From contig JACPOQ010000032.1 in assembly GCA_016191435.1 (NCBI GenBank), positions 124,001-188,000 on the forward strand: a stretch of DNA of 64,000 bases. Reading direction: 5' to 3'. Under the pieces are notes generated by a model. The model did no database searches. It was given only the letters and a program-made list of their open reading frames with translations, and had not been told where the DNA came from. The translations under genes were made by a program, and so were the position numbers. Positions 52,202-61,707 of this stretch are shown one piece after another (positions within the stretch are counted from its first letter, which is position 1; every line of letters begins with the position of its first letter). Source of the stretch: Chloroflexota bacterium (GTDB lineage Bacteria > Chloroflexota > Dehalococcoidia > Tepidiformales > Tepidiformaceae).

Positions 52202-52978
52202 ATGATGATGGATTGGCAGGCTGATGGGGAGGAAGAAGTGCCGGCGGAGACACCAACCCGGCTGACGCTCGAAGAGCAGCAGGAGCTGGTGCTGCAGTAT
52301 GCCCCGCTGGTCCGCCGCGTCGCGCGCTCGTTGCCGCTGGAGATCCCCGGGCTGCTGGAATTCGAAGACGCCGTGGGCTATGGCACGTGCGGGCTCGTCG
52401 AGGCGGTGCGGCGCTATGACCCCACAAAGGGAACGAACTTCCACGCCTACGCGATTCGGCGTATCCGCGGTTCGATGATCGACGCGTTCCGGCGGATGGA
52501 CCGGCTGAGCCGGACGATGCGGCAAAAGGCGCGCGACGTGCAACGCGCCACCACGGAGCTCGAGCTGATCCTCGGGCGCGCGCCGAGCGAAGCCGAAACG
52601 GCGGAGCATCTCGGGCTCACGATCGACCAGTTCCGCGACGCGGCAGCCAATGGAAAGTGGGTCACGGTGTCGCTCGACCGCATGCTGGAGAGGGACGACG
52701 ACGGCGATTCGTTTCCCGCGGCCGAGATGCCGACGGCGGAAGAGGACATCGACTTCACACGCGGACTGGACCAGCGCGAGCTGTACGAAGACCTCGCCAT
52801 GGCGGTGAAGGAACTGCCGGAACGCGAGCGGCTCGTGGTTGCGCTGTACTACGTTGAGCACCTGACGATGAAGGACATCGCGAACGTGCTCAACGTCTCG
52901 GAGACGCGGGTGAGCCAACTCAACGCCCAGGCCGTGAAACGCCTGCGGCGCACAATGACGGAGCAGCAGGCCGCGTAG
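52202..52978 (+). CDS. Sigma-70 family factor of the FliA/WhiG/SigF-like group
   Basis: This ~258-residue sigma factor has region 2 ('LVLQYAPLVRRVARSLPLEI', 'YDPTKGTNFHAYAIRRIRGS'), a region 3 and a complete region 4 ('LPERERLVVALYYVEHLTMK', 'DIANVLNVSETRVSQLNAQA'). It matches the FliA/WhiG group by length and motif. Three consecutive ATGs (52202-52210) could start it. No flagellar genes are visible, so the regulon is unknown; stress or development is possible. Confidence 0.9.
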   Translation: MMMDWQADGEEEVPAETPTRLTLEEQQELVLQYAPLVRRVARSLPLEIPGLLEFEDAVGYGTCGLVEAVRRYDPTKGTNFHAYAIRRIRGSMIDAFRRMDRLSRTMRQKARDVQRATTELELILGRAPSEAETAEHLGLTIDQFRDAAANGKWVTVSLDRMLERDDDGDSFPAAEMPTAEEDIDFTRGLDQRELYEDLAMAVKELPERERLVVALYYVEHLTMKDIANVLNVSETRVSQLNAQAVKRLRRTMTEQQAA

Positions 52979-53333
52979 CCACGCCCCTGGCCTCCGCCCC
53001 GTCCCGGCGTTCAGCCGATTCCCGGATCCTTTCTCGGCATTTTCGTGCCCGTCGGCGAAACGGGTGGCGGCATGGCGGCGGGCGGCGCCGGGTCCATCTG
53101 CGCCGGTGCAGTCGCGCGCGGGCGCGGGGCGGGTTGGTGCAACGGAGAGGGATTGCCCGCATCCCGTGTTGCGAATCAATCACAGGGACTCGAGGGGGCT
53201 ACGACTGCCGCGAGACCTGCCGAAGATTGGAAGGAAAGCACTGTGGCTCGCGCGTATGCGAGCCGCGATCTGGTTCAGACGGTGGCCGGCGCCCAGCCAC
53301 CACCATGGGACAACCGCGACGGGGAGGATGGAC
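52979..53333. other. Intergenic stretch, no gene seen
   Basis: This is a ~355-base gap between the sigma factor and the response-regulator-like gene, on the same strand. Frames here are arginine- and glycine-rich shadow reading only. It may hold a promoter for the downstream gene. Confidence 0.5.
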
Positions 53334-54104
53334 ATGGCAGACCGACACGACGATGGGCACCGCAACGCGGTTGCCTTCGTGACCCACACGCGCGAATACC
53401 GGTCGGGCGAAGTCCTTCCGGCACTTGCGCGGCAGGGTTACACGACTACCGAGCGCCCGCATGACCGCGAGACTGAGCGCCTCATCGCGCAGTTCGACCC
53501 GGACCTCGTGGTGCTCGCGATCGACCCACGCGTGGAAGCGGACATCGCGCTCGTACGTGCGGTGGTGCGGTCTTGCAACGCCTCCCTGATGGTGATTGCG
53601 CCGGGCCCGCACGCGGGAGGCCTGAGCACCGCGCTCGAAGCGGGGGCCGACGTCTGCGTCCGCGATAGCGACGGGGTCGAACTGATGACCGCGCAACTGT
53701 CGGCGCTCACGCGGCGCAAGCTACCGCCGCCGGCGGAGACGGCCGACGACGAGCCGGCCATCCTGACGGTGCGCGACCTCGTGCTCGACTTCGACCGCTG
53801 CCAGGCGGTTCGCGACCAGGTCTCGATCCCGCTCACACCGACCGAGTTCAAGATCCTCGCTTTCCTCGCGAAGAACGCGGGTAAGGTCGTGAGCCCCGTC
53901 GAGATCCTCCGCGCGGTGCAGGATTACACCTACAGCGAGCGCGAAGCGCAGGAGATCGTGAAGGTCTACATCCGCCGCATCCGCCGCAAGGTGGAAGTGG
54001 ACCCGTCGGAGCCGAGCTACGTGCTCAACGTGCGCGGGTTCGGTTACATGCTGGAACGGCGCATCGATCGGCGCGATTCAGGGCGCATCGAGCAGGCGGC
54101 ATAA
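53334..54104 (+). CDS. OmpR/PhoB-type winged-helix regulator with a degenerate receiver domain
   Basis: This 256-residue protein has an N-terminal receiver-like domain (residues ~15-125) and a C-terminal PhoB-type winged helix ('PLTPTEFKILAFLAKNAGKV', 'YIRRIRRKVEVDPSEPSYVL', 'NVRGFGYMLE'). The receiver lacks the usual acidic pair near the N-terminus, and the phosphate-accepting position reads alanine in 'PDLVVLAIDPR'. It is therefore probably not phosphorylated. GGGGAGG lies six bases before ATG 53334. No histidine kinase is near, so it is an orphan regulator. Confidence 0.85.
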   Translation: MADRHDDGHRNAVAFVTHTREYRSGEVLPALARQGYTTTERPHDRETERLIAQFDPDLVVLAIDPRVEADIALVRAVVRSCNASLMVIAPGPHAGGLSTALEAGADVCVRDSDGVELMTAQLSALTRRKLPPPAETADDEPAILTVRDLVLDFDRCQAVRDQVSIPLTPTEFKILAFLAKNAGKVVSPVEILRAVQDYTYSEREAQEIVKVYIRRIRRKVEVDPSEPSYVLNVRGFGYMLERRIDRRDSGRIEQAA

Positions 54105-54178
54105 CACCGGTTGCGGCCCGGCGACCCATGCTGCCCTCCCCTATACTGACTCCTCCGCGACAGCGCAGAGGAGTCAAT

Positions 54179-55069
54179 ATGCGTATTGGGGCCCACGTTT
54201 CGAGCGCCGGCGGCCCGCAAAAGGTCTTCGCGAAGGCGGAAGCGATAGGCGCCGAAGCGGTGCAGTTGTTCATTTCGGCGCCGCAGCAGTGGCGCGCGCC
54301 CACGGTCACCGAGGGGCAGGCGGACGCCTTCCGCGAGGCCCACGCGGCGGCAGGGATCCCGGCGTTTCTGCACGGCGTGTACCTCATCAACTTCGGCAGC
54401 CAGGACGAGGCGCTGCTCGAGCGCTCGGTGACGACGCTGACCGACTACCTCGACTGGGCCGGCAAGCTCGGGGCCGCCGGCACGATCTTTCACGTTGGCA
54501 GCCACCTTGGCGCCGGCTTCGATGCCGTGGCGCCGCGGGCGTGTGCCCTCATGCGGCGCGCGCTTGATGCCGCCCCAAACGAGTCGCTGCTCATCCTCGA
54601 AAACAACGCCGGCCAAGGGAACTGCATGGGCCGCACGTTCGCCGAGCTGGGGGCACTGATCCACCGGCTCGATGACGACCCGCGCGTGGCGGTCTGCATC
54701 GATACCTGCCACGCGTTCGCCATGGGCTACGACATCGGCACCCGCGAAGGCTGCGAGATCGCGATGGAGGAATTCGACCGCGAAATCGGGCTGGACCGGC
54801 TCGTCGCCGTGCACGCGAACGACAGCAGGATGCCCCTCGGCGGCGTGAGAGATCGCCACGAGAACATCGGGGATGGGAAGATCGGGCTGGACGGGTTCCG
54901 CTGCCTGATGTCGCACAGGGCGTTCGCGGACGTGCCGTTCCTGCTCGAGGTACCGGGGATCGACGGCAAAGGCCCCGACGCCGAGAACGTCGAACGGCTC
55001 AAGCGGCTTCGCACGGAGGTCGGGGCGCCGCTGCCGGGGGGATTGGCCTCCCCGGCCCGCGGCAGTTAG
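54179..55069 (+). CDS. nfo: Endonuclease IV (AP endonuclease)
   Basis: This 296-residue TIM-barrel DNA repair enzyme cuts 5' of abasic sites. Family features are 'RIGAHVSSAGGPQKVFAKAE' at the N-terminus, 'IFHVGSHLG', 'LILENNAGQGNCMG' with the metal glutamate, 'VCIDTCHAFAMGYD' and 'HANDSRMPLGGVRDRHENIG' with the zinc ligands. GAGGAG precedes ATG 54179. The length is normal. Confidence 0.95.
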   Translation: MRIGAHVSSAGGPQKVFAKAEAIGAEAVQLFISAPQQWRAPTVTEGQADAFREAHAAAGIPAFLHGVYLINFGSQDEALLERSVTTLTDYLDWAGKLGAAGTIFHVGSHLGAGFDAVAPRACALMRRALDAAPNESLLILENNAGQGNCMGRTFAELGALIHRLDDDPRVAVCIDTCHAFAMGYDIGTREGCEIAMEEFDREIGLDRLVAVHANDSRMPLGGVRDRHENIGDGKIGLDGFRCLMSHRAFADVPFLLEVPGIDGKGPDAENVERLKRLRTEVGAPLPGGLASPARGS

Positions 55070-55078
55070 CCTGAGGCG

Positions 55079-55405
55079 ATGGAAACTCAGGAATCGACGA
55101 CGCAGTTGACCGGGAAACTGCAGGGCGAGCTGTTCACGGAGTGCGCCGGCTGGGTCTGGGAGCAGCTCCAGGAAGACGGCTATTACCTCGCGGGGGAGCT
55201 TGTCGAGCTGATCTTGCGCACGGAACGGGAGCTCGGGATCCATGCCGGCGACCTGGCGGGTGTCGCGCAGCGCCTCGAAGACGAGTTCCGCGCGCGTGGC
55301 ATCAACGGCAACCCGTACCAGATCGAGGCGCCGCTGATCCGGGCGGTGCTCGATTGGGAGGACGACTTCCTCGGGTTCGCGGGCATCGTCCGTGCCGAAA
55401 GCTGA
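55079..55405 (+). CDS. Small conserved hypothetical protein
   Basis: This 108-residue acidic protein starts ten bases after the nfo stop and is likely co-transcribed with it. It is mostly helical ('FTECAGWVWEQLQEDGYYLA', 'LVELILRTERELGIHAGDLA') without membrane segments. I do not recognise a domain. The codon use and tight spacing make it a real gene. Confidence 0.65.
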   Translation: METQESTTQLTGKLQGELFTECAGWVWEQLQEDGYYLAGELVELILRTERELGIHAGDLAGVAQRLEDEFRARGINGNPYQIEAPLIRAVLDWEDDFLGFAGIVRAES

Positions 55406-55771
55406 GATCCTGGTTGACCGGCTGCCCGCCGGTGGGCAAGACTGGGGCATCATCGCCGGAGGGATCCACGCGACAACGGACAGCACGACAGGGGAGTGAA
55501 CGCAAAGCGCCAGGTCCGCACGCGCGGACGACGAGGCGGGGGCAGTATCGAAACATTCGGCGGATGGCCCCCCGGCAGGCATAGCCGTCAGGCAGCACAC
55601 AAACCAGCGCGGGCGACCGGCTGACAAAGGTGCTCCAGGTGCCAGGGGTCCGCGTACCCCCTCACACTCCCACCACGGACGCCCCAGGATCCGTCGAGCG
55701 GCCGGGGCACGCCCGGCTGCGCCTGCCGCGGGCACGTGCGCTCGTGGCGAAGGGAGACCAGGTACCTACCT
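55406..55771. other. Leader region upstream of glmS, no gene seen
   Basis: This stretch is about 366 bases and has no convincing gene. It contains a hairpin at 55645-55660 (GGGGT / ACCCC with a 6-base loop) about 110 bases before glmS. I cannot assign the leader to the glmS ribozyme. It may hold a promoter and untranslated leader. Confidence 0.5.
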
Positions 55772-57622
55772 ATGTGTGGCATTGTTGGCTATGCGGGCAA
55801 GGAGCCCGCGGCGCCCGTCATCCTGCGCGCGCTGCGAGACCTCGAATATCGCGGCTACGACTCGGCGGGGATCGCCGTCATCGGTGACGGCGGCGGCGCC
55901 GTATCCATCACCAAGCGGGAGGGCAAGCTCGCAAACCTCGAAAGCGCCATCGACGGCGGCGAGCCCCTGGTTGCCCCGACCGGGATCGGCCATACGCGCT
56001 GGGCGACGCACGGCAAACCGAGCGACATCAATGCTCACCCGCACGTGAGCTGTTCGGGTGAGGTCGTCGTGATTCACAACGGCATCGTCGAGAACTACGC
56101 CGAGTTGCGGTCGCGGCTGCGCGGCGAGGGACACGAGTTCGCGAGCGAGACCGACACCGAGACGATCGCGCACCTGATGGAGGGCTTCATCGCCGAGGGC
56201 AAGCCGCTCATCGAGGCGTTGCGCCTGACGTGCGGACTGCTGGACGGATCGCAGGCGATCCTTGCCATGAGCCCGGCGGACCCGGGCGTCATCGCCGCCG
56301 CGCGCATAGGCAATGCCGGGGGCATCGTCATCGGCTACGGTGATGGCGAGATGGTGCTTGCGAGCGACCTCGCGGCGGTGTTGCCGCGGACGCAATCGGT
56401 GTCGTTTCTCGCCGACGGCCAACTGGCGCGGGTGGACCGGGAGGGGGCGACATTCGTGGGCGCGGACGGTACGCCGTTCGCGGCGGAGGTCCGGGACATC
56501 CCGGTGGACCCGGCGAGCGCACTCAAAGGCCCGTACGAGACGTTCATGCTCAAGGAGATGATGGAGCAGCCGGAGGCGCTTGCGGACACCATCGGTTCGC
56601 TGGTGACGCTGGAGCCGCCGGAGGTGCACCTGGGCGACCTGCGGCTCGACGACGCGCGGCTGGCGAGCATCGAGCGCGTCGTGCTCATCGGGATGGGCAC
56701 GAGCCTGCACGCCGCGATGGTGGGCAAGCGGTACATGGAGGAGATCGCGCGGGTCCCGGCGGAGACCGACAACGCAAGCGAGTTTCGCTACCGGGACCCA
56801 CTTCTCGGGCCGGCGACGCTGGTCGTATCGGTAAGCCAGTCGGGCGAGACCGTCGACGTGCTGGAGGCGATGGCGGTGGCGCGCTCGGCCGGCGCCTTGC
56901 AGGTAACCATCTGCAACACGGAAGGCGCGCAAACCACGCGGGTGGCCGATGGCACCGTCTATACGCGGGCGGGATTGGAACGCGGCGTCGCCAGCACGAA
57001 ATGCTTCGTGACGGCGATCGCGGCGCTGTATGCGCTGGCGATGCGGCTGGCGCAGGCGAAGGGGCGGCTCCCGGACGAGGCGCTGCGCGGACACGTGCGG
57101 GACCTCTCACACGTGCCGGCGGCAGTGGCGCGGGCGCTTGGGGCCATGAGCACGTATCGTGCGCTGGCGGAACGGTACTACGGGACGGCGCACCTGCTGT
57201 TCCTCGGCCGGGGGCTTGCGTTTCCCATCGCGATGGAGGGGGCGTTGAAGATGAAGGAGATCAGCTACATCCACGCCGAAGGCTACGCCGCCGGCGAGAT
57301 GAAGCACGGGCCCATCGCACTCATCGATGAGAACTTCCCCACCGTAGCCGTGGCGACGAAGCACGCGCTGCGGACCAAGCTGGTGTCGAACATCGAGCAG
57401 CTGCAGGCGCGGTCCGGCCCGGTGATCGCAGTCGTAACGGAAGGCGACACCGAAGTGGCGGCGCTGACGGCGGACGCGATCGCCATCCCCGAGGCGCCGG
57501 CGTTGCTCGAACCGATCGTCGCGACCATCCCGATGCAGTGCCTCGCGTATTACATTGCGCTGCGGCGGGGATGTGATGTCGATCAGCCACGCAATCTCGC
57601 GAAGACGGTGACGGTCGAGTGA
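55772..57622 (+). CDS. glmS: Glutamine-fructose-6-phosphate aminotransferase
   Basis: This 616-residue enzyme makes glucosamine-6-phosphate for cell-wall and glycan synthesis. After Met is the N-terminal nucleophile C2 (MCGIVGYAGKEPAAPVILRA), with 'GYDSAGIAVI' and 'HTRWATHGKP'. Two SIS domains follow, with 'GMGTSLHAAMVGKRYMEEIA', 'VSQSGETVDVLEAMAVA' and the C-terminal 'LAKTVTVE'. ATG 55772 gives the mature cysteine at position 2, so the longer frame upstream is rejected. Confidence 0.96.
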   Translation: MCGIVGYAGKEPAAPVILRALRDLEYRGYDSAGIAVIGDGGGAVSITKREGKLANLESAIDGGEPLVAPTGIGHTRWATHGKPSDINAHPHVSCSGEVVVIHNGIVENYAELRSRLRGEGHEFASETDTETIAHLMEGFIAEGKPLIEALRLTCGLLDGSQAILAMSPADPGVIAAARIGNAGGIVIGYGDGEMVLASDLAAVLPRTQSVSFLADGQLARVDREGATFVGADGTPFAAEVRDIPVDPASALKGPYETFMLKEMMEQPEALADTIGSLVTLEPPEVHLGDLRLDDARLASIERVVLIGMGTSLHAAMVGKRYMEEIARVPAETDNASEFRYRDPLLGPATLVVSVSQSGETVDVLEAMAVARSAGALQVTICNTEGAQTTRVADGTVYTRAGLERGVASTKCFVTAIAALYALAMRLAQAKGRLPDEALRGHVRDLSHVPAAVARALGAMSTYRALAERYYGTAHLLFLGRGLAFPIAMEGALKMKEISYIHAEGYAAGEMKHGPIALIDENFPTVAVATKHALRTKLVSNIEQLQARSGPVIAVVTEGDTEVAALTADAIAIPEAPALLEPIVATIPMQCLAYYIALRRGCDVDQPRNLAKTVTVE

Positions 57623-57754
57623 CCCCATGTTGATGACCGACGGTGCCTTGATCCATGAGCAACGAGCGAGCAATTTACGAGTTTGTGACTGGTCCGTGCG
57701 TTGGGAGATGATGCCGACGCCCATCGGCTCCGGCTATGATTCCAGGGTGGAGGT

Positions 57755-60046
57755 ATGGCTTTCATGATTACCCTCGGCCGTTCCGTCGTCTGGTTCAAGG
57801 ATGTTGGGCGGGAAGACCTTGGCCTCGTGGGAGGCAAGGGCGCCAACCTGGGCGAGTTGACGCGCGCCTCCATCCCGGTCCCGCCCGGGTTCGTCGTCAC
57901 CGCCGACACGTACTTCCACTTTCTGCGCTTGAACGCGCTCGAACCGATGCTGAAAAAGGAGCTCTTCGGGCTGGATGTGCACGATTCGCGTGCGCTAAAC
58001 GACCGGGCGGCGCGCATCCGCAAGCGCATCCTCGATGCGCCGATGCCGGGGCACATCGCCGACGAGATCAAGGCGGCCTACCGGGAACTGGGTGAGGGTG
58101 CCGTGGCGGTCCGGAGCTCCGCCACGGCCGAGGACCTTCCCGAGGCGAGCTTCGCCGGCCAGCAGAGCACGTTCCTCAACGTCGTGGGCGCCGACAACGT
58201 GGTGCGGGCGGTGCAGGCGTGCTGGGCCTCGTTGTTCGAGGGCCGCGCGATCTTCTACCGCGAGGAGGCCGGCTACGACCACCTGAAGGTGGGCCTCGCG
58301 GTGCCGGTGCAACGGATGGTGCAGTCCGAGAAGTCCGGCGTGATGTTCACGGTGGAGCCAATCACGTCGGACCCTTCGCAGATCACGATCGAAGCGGTGT
58401 ACGGACTGGGCGAAGGCATCGTTTCCGGGGAGATTTCGCCGGACCTTTACATGGTCCAGAAAGAGTCGCTCCAAATCATCAGTACGCGGGTGGCGCCGCA
58501 GGACCGCATGTTCGCGCAGACATCGGGCTCCGATGGCGCGCATGAGGGCGCCAACTCCTGGATCTCGGTGCCTGAAAACCTGCGCGACGTCCAGAAGCTG
58601 ACGGAAGCCGAAATCCGCCAGCTGGCGCGCATGGGGCGCGACGTCGAACAGCATTACGGCAGCCCCCAGGACATCGAGTGGGCGTATGAAGGCGGCAAGT
58701 TCTACCTGACGCAGGCCCGCCCCGTGACAACGATGCGGGAGCAAGACGACGACAAGGGCGAGGATGAGCCGTCGCCGGTGCTGCTCTCGGGGCAGCCCGC
58801 AAGTCCGGGCGTGGGTGTAGGGCTCGTGCGCGTCGTAAAGGACCCGCACGAACTCGATATCGTAAAGCAGGGCGACATCCTGGTGGCGGAGATGACGACG
58901 CCAGACTTCGTGCCGGCGATGAAGCGCGCGGCTGGCATCATCACCGAGCGGGGCGGCCGCACCTGCCACGCCGCCATCGTGAGCCGCGAGCTGGGTATCC
59001 CCTGCGTCGTGGGCGTGCACAGCGCGACGACCAGCCTGGCGGTGGGGCGGCAGGTCACGGTCGATGGTTCCAACGGGAACGTGTACGACGGCCGGGCGGA
59101 AGCGCGGCTCGCCTGGGCCGAGCGCCAGAAGGAGCGCTACGCGAAGTCGGCTTCGCTGAAGACGACGACGCGGCTGTACGTGAACCTCGCGGAGCCGGAG
59201 CTGGCGGAACGCGTGGCGCAACGCAGCGTCGATGGCGTGGGGCTGCTGCGGGCTGAGTTTATCGTCGCCCAGATTGGAACGCACCCGCGCACGTTCATCG
59301 AAGAGGGCCGCCCGCAGGATTACACGCGGGAGCTCGCCAAGGGCATCTCCGAGTTCTGCCGCGCGTTCGCGCCGCGGCCGGTGGTGTACCGGCTGACGGA
59401 CTTCAAGACGAACGAATACGCGAACCTGAAGGGCGGCGCGAAGTACGAGGCGAACGAAGAGAACCCGATGATCGGGTATCGTGGCGCCAGCCGGTACATC
59501 CGGGAGCCGGACATCTTCAAGCTAGAGATCGACGCCATCAAGCAGGTGCGGCGGGAGTACACGAACCTGTACGTGATGGTCCCGTTCGTGCGCACGCCGG
59601 CGGAACTCAAGGGTGTGAAGCAGCTCCTCGCCGAGCACGGGCTCGTGCGGGGGGACGACTTCAAGCTCTGGATGATGGTGGAAGTGCCGTCCAACGTGAT
59701 CATTCTCGACCGCTTCATTGAAGTGGGCATCGACGGGATCTCCATCGGCTCGAATGACCTGACGCAGCTCGTGCTCGGTATCGACCGGGACAGCGAGGCG
59801 CTCTCGGAAACCTTCGATGAGCGGGACGCGGCCGTAATGACGGCCATCCAGACGGTGGTGGCAACGGCGAAACGGCGCGGGATAACGGTCTCCATCTGCG
59901 GGCAAGCGCCGAGCGTGTACCCGGAGGTGACGGAGAAGCTGGTGGAGTGGGGCATCACCAGCGTTAGCGTGAGCCCGGACATGATCGACCGCACGCGCGA
60001 GATCATCGCGAATGCGGAGGCGAAGCTCGGCCGCGCCCCGAAATAG
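57755..60046 (+). CDS. ppsA: Phosphoenolpyruvate synthase
   Basis: This ~763-residue enzyme converts pyruvate and ATP to PEP, AMP and phosphate. The ATP-grasp domain carries 'VGGKGANLGELTRASIPVPP' and 'VRSSATAEDLPEASFAGQQS'. The phosphohistidine is near residue 405 in 'GGRTCHAAIVSRELGIPCVV'. The PEP-binding barrel has 'IGSNDLTQLVLGIDRDSEAL' and a C-terminal 'CGQAPSVYPE'. GGAGG abuts ATG 57755, and ATG 57764 (MITLGRS) has better spacing and may be the true start. It acts in gluconeogenesis. Confidence 0.95.
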   Translation: MAFMITLGRSVVWFKDVGREDLGLVGGKGANLGELTRASIPVPPGFVVTADTYFHFLRLNALEPMLKKELFGLDVHDSRALNDRAARIRKRILDAPMPGHIADEIKAAYRELGEGAVAVRSSATAEDLPEASFAGQQSTFLNVVGADNVVRAVQACWASLFEGRAIFYREEAGYDHLKVGLAVPVQRMVQSEKSGVMFTVEPITSDPSQITIEAVYGLGEGIVSGEISPDLYMVQKESLQIISTRVAPQDRMFAQTSGSDGAHEGANSWISVPENLRDVQKLTEAEIRQLARMGRDVEQHYGSPQDIEWAYEGGKFYLTQARPVTTMREQDDDKGEDEPSPVLLSGQPASPGVGVGLVRVVKDPHELDIVKQGDILVAEMTTPDFVPAMKRAAGIITERGGRTCHAAIVSRELGIPCVVGVHSATTSLAVGRQVTVDGSNGNVYDGRAEARLAWAERQKERYAKSASLKTTTRLYVNLAEPELAERVAQRSVDGVGLLRAEFIVAQIGTHPRTFIEEGRPQDYTRELAKGISEFCRAFAPRPVVYRLTDFKTNEYANLKGGAKYEANEENPMIGYRGASRYIREPDIFKLEIDAIKQVRREYTNLYVMVPFVRTPAELKGVKQLLAEHGLVRGDDFKLWMMVEVPSNVIILDRFIEVGIDGISIGSNDLTQLVLGIDRDSEALSETFDERDAAVMTAIQTVVATAKRRGITVSICGQAPSVYPEVTEKLVEWGITSVSVSPDMIDRTREIIANAEAKLGRAPK

Positions 60047-60056
60047 AGAGGGACCC

Positions 60057-60455
60057 GTGAAGGCGAAGCTGAGCCTGGTTACGCTCGGCGTGGCGGACGT
60101 CGCTCGGGCGCGGCGCTTCTACCACGACGGCCTCGGGCTCACGCCGCTGATGGACCTTCCGGAAGTGGTCATGTTCGAGATGGGCAGCGTGGTGCTCGCG
60201 CTCTGGTCGGGGGGTGAGCTTGCGGCGGATGCCGGCGTGCCGGCTGCGGGTGAGGGATTCCGGCGGTTCGCGCTGGCGCACAACGTGCCCTCGCGCGAGC
60301 GCGTCGACGCGGTGCTCGCAGAAGCGGTCGCGGCGGGAGGGACGGTTTCGCGGGCGGCAAAAGATGCGCCGTGGGGCGGGTACTCCGGTTACTTCGCCGA
60401 CCCGGACGGGTTCCTGTGGGAAGTCGCGTGGAACCCGGACCTCGACCTGACGTGA
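60057..60455 (+). CDS. Glyoxalase/bleomycin-resistance (VOC) superfamily protein
   Basis: This 132-residue VOC-fold protein starts at GTG 60057. It has 'VTLGVADVARARRFYHDGLG' and 'YFADPDGFLWEVAWNPDLD', the paired beta-alpha-beta-beta-beta units with an acidic ligand near the end. The substrate is unknown. It is 10 bases after ppsA and probably co-transcribed. Confidence 0.85.
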   Translation: MKAKLSLVTLGVADVARARRFYHDGLGLTPLMDLPEVVMFEMGSVVLALWSGGELAADAGVPAAGEGFRRFALAHNVPSRERVDAVLAEAVAAGGTVSRAAKDAPWGGYSGYFADPDGFLWEVAWNPDLDLT

Positions 60456-60514
60456 CGGCGGCGGGCTCGCACGGCGGACAGCTCCTGTCCGGGGGCGCAC
60501 CGTAGAATGGCGCC

Positions 60515-61576
60515 GTGGACCTTTCGGTTGTGCGCCAGCGCCTGGAAGCCGATGAAGCGCGGCTGAGCCCGTTCGCAGCGCGTTCATGCACGTCCCGCGG
60601 CCGGCGCGCCGCCGAGGAGCCCTCACCACTTCGGACGGCGTACCAGCGAGACCGCGACCGCATCCTCCATACGAAGGCATTCCGGCGGCTGAAGCACAAG
60701 ACGCAGGTGTTCATCGCGCCCCTGCAGGACCATTTCGTGACACGCCTGACGCACACGCTCGAAGTGGCGCAGGTGGCACGGACGATCACGCGCGCGCTGA
60801 ACCTGAACGAAGACCTGGCAGAGGCCGCCGCGCTGGGGCACGACATCGGGCACGGGCCGTTTGGGCACGCGGGCGAGGAAGCGCTTGCGGAATGCCTGCC
60901 CGAGGGCTTTCGCCACAATTACCAGTCGGTGCGGGTGTTGGACAAACTGGAGAACGGCGGGCGCGGACTCAACCTCACGTTCGAGGTGCTGGACGCCGTG
61001 GAAAAGTCCAGCAAGGCACGGGAGGACATTTTCGCCGAGGGCTGGGGCGTGCCGGCGACGCTCGAGGGCCAGGTGGTGAAGGCGGCGGACGCGATCGCGT
61101 ACGTGAACCACGACATCCTCGACGCCATCCGCGCGGGGTTGCTGCGCGAATCGGACCTGCCCGGCTCGGCCCGGCGCGTGCTGGGGCGTTCGCACAGCGA
61201 GCGGCTGAACGCGCTCATCTGCGATATCGTCGAGGCGAGCTGGGCCGCAACGGGCGCGGCGGAGGCCGGCGAGCCACCGGTGATTCGCTTCAGCCAGGAG
61301 GTGGCCGCGGTAGCGAACGAACTGCGCGAGTTCATGTTCCAGCGTGTGTACCTGTACGACGCGACGCGGCGCGAGGCGGAGCGTGGCAAGCTCGTGGTGC
61401 AGTTTCTGTTCCGCTATTTTGTGGCGAACCCGAAGGGCATCTCGCCGGACTTTTCACTGGCGGGCGACCCGGTGGAGCGTCGCGCAGCCGACTTCGTCTC
61501 CGGGATGACGGACCGCTACGCGATCCGCCTGGGACAGGAATTCGGCTGCGCGGAAGCGTTCGACTGGCGGGCGTGA
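60515..61576 (+). CDS. dGTPase-like HD-domain phosphohydrolase
   Basis: This 353-residue protein starts at GTG 60515. It has 'RTAYQRDRDRILHTKAFRRL', then 'HTLEVAQVARTITRALNLN' and 'ALGHDIGHGPFGHAGEEAL' (the HD metal site), and 'ADAIAYVNHDILDAIRAG' near residue 195. This matches deoxyguanosinetriphosphate triphosphohydrolase-like enzymes that degrade dNTPs. It lies between the VOC gene and a surface protein. dnaG follows nearby, in keeping with a DNA metabolism neighbourhood. Confidence 0.93.
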   Translation: MDLSVVRQRLEADEARLSPFAARSCTSRGRRAAEEPSPLRTAYQRDRDRILHTKAFRRLKHKTQVFIAPLQDHFVTRLTHTLEVAQVARTITRALNLNEDLAEAAALGHDIGHGPFGHAGEEALAECLPEGFRHNYQSVRVLDKLENGGRGLNLTFEVLDAVEKSSKAREDIFAEGWGVPATLEGQVVKAADAIAYVNHDILDAIRAGLLRESDLPGSARRVLGRSHSERLNALICDIVEASWAATGAAEAGEPPVIRFSQEVAAVANELREFMFQRVYLYDATRREAERGKLVVQFLFRYFVANPKGISPDFSLAGDPVERRAADFVSGMTDRYAIRLGQEFGCAEAFDWRA

Positions 61577-61707
61577 ACCGCTCCTGAACCTGACGTTTCG
61601 AATTCGTCGCAATTTCCTTGCGGGTATACCGGGGTGCCCGGATAATCGGGGGAGGCGTCGTTGGATGTGTTACTTCACTCCGTGGCGGGGGTGGAGTGGA
61701 TGGAAGT

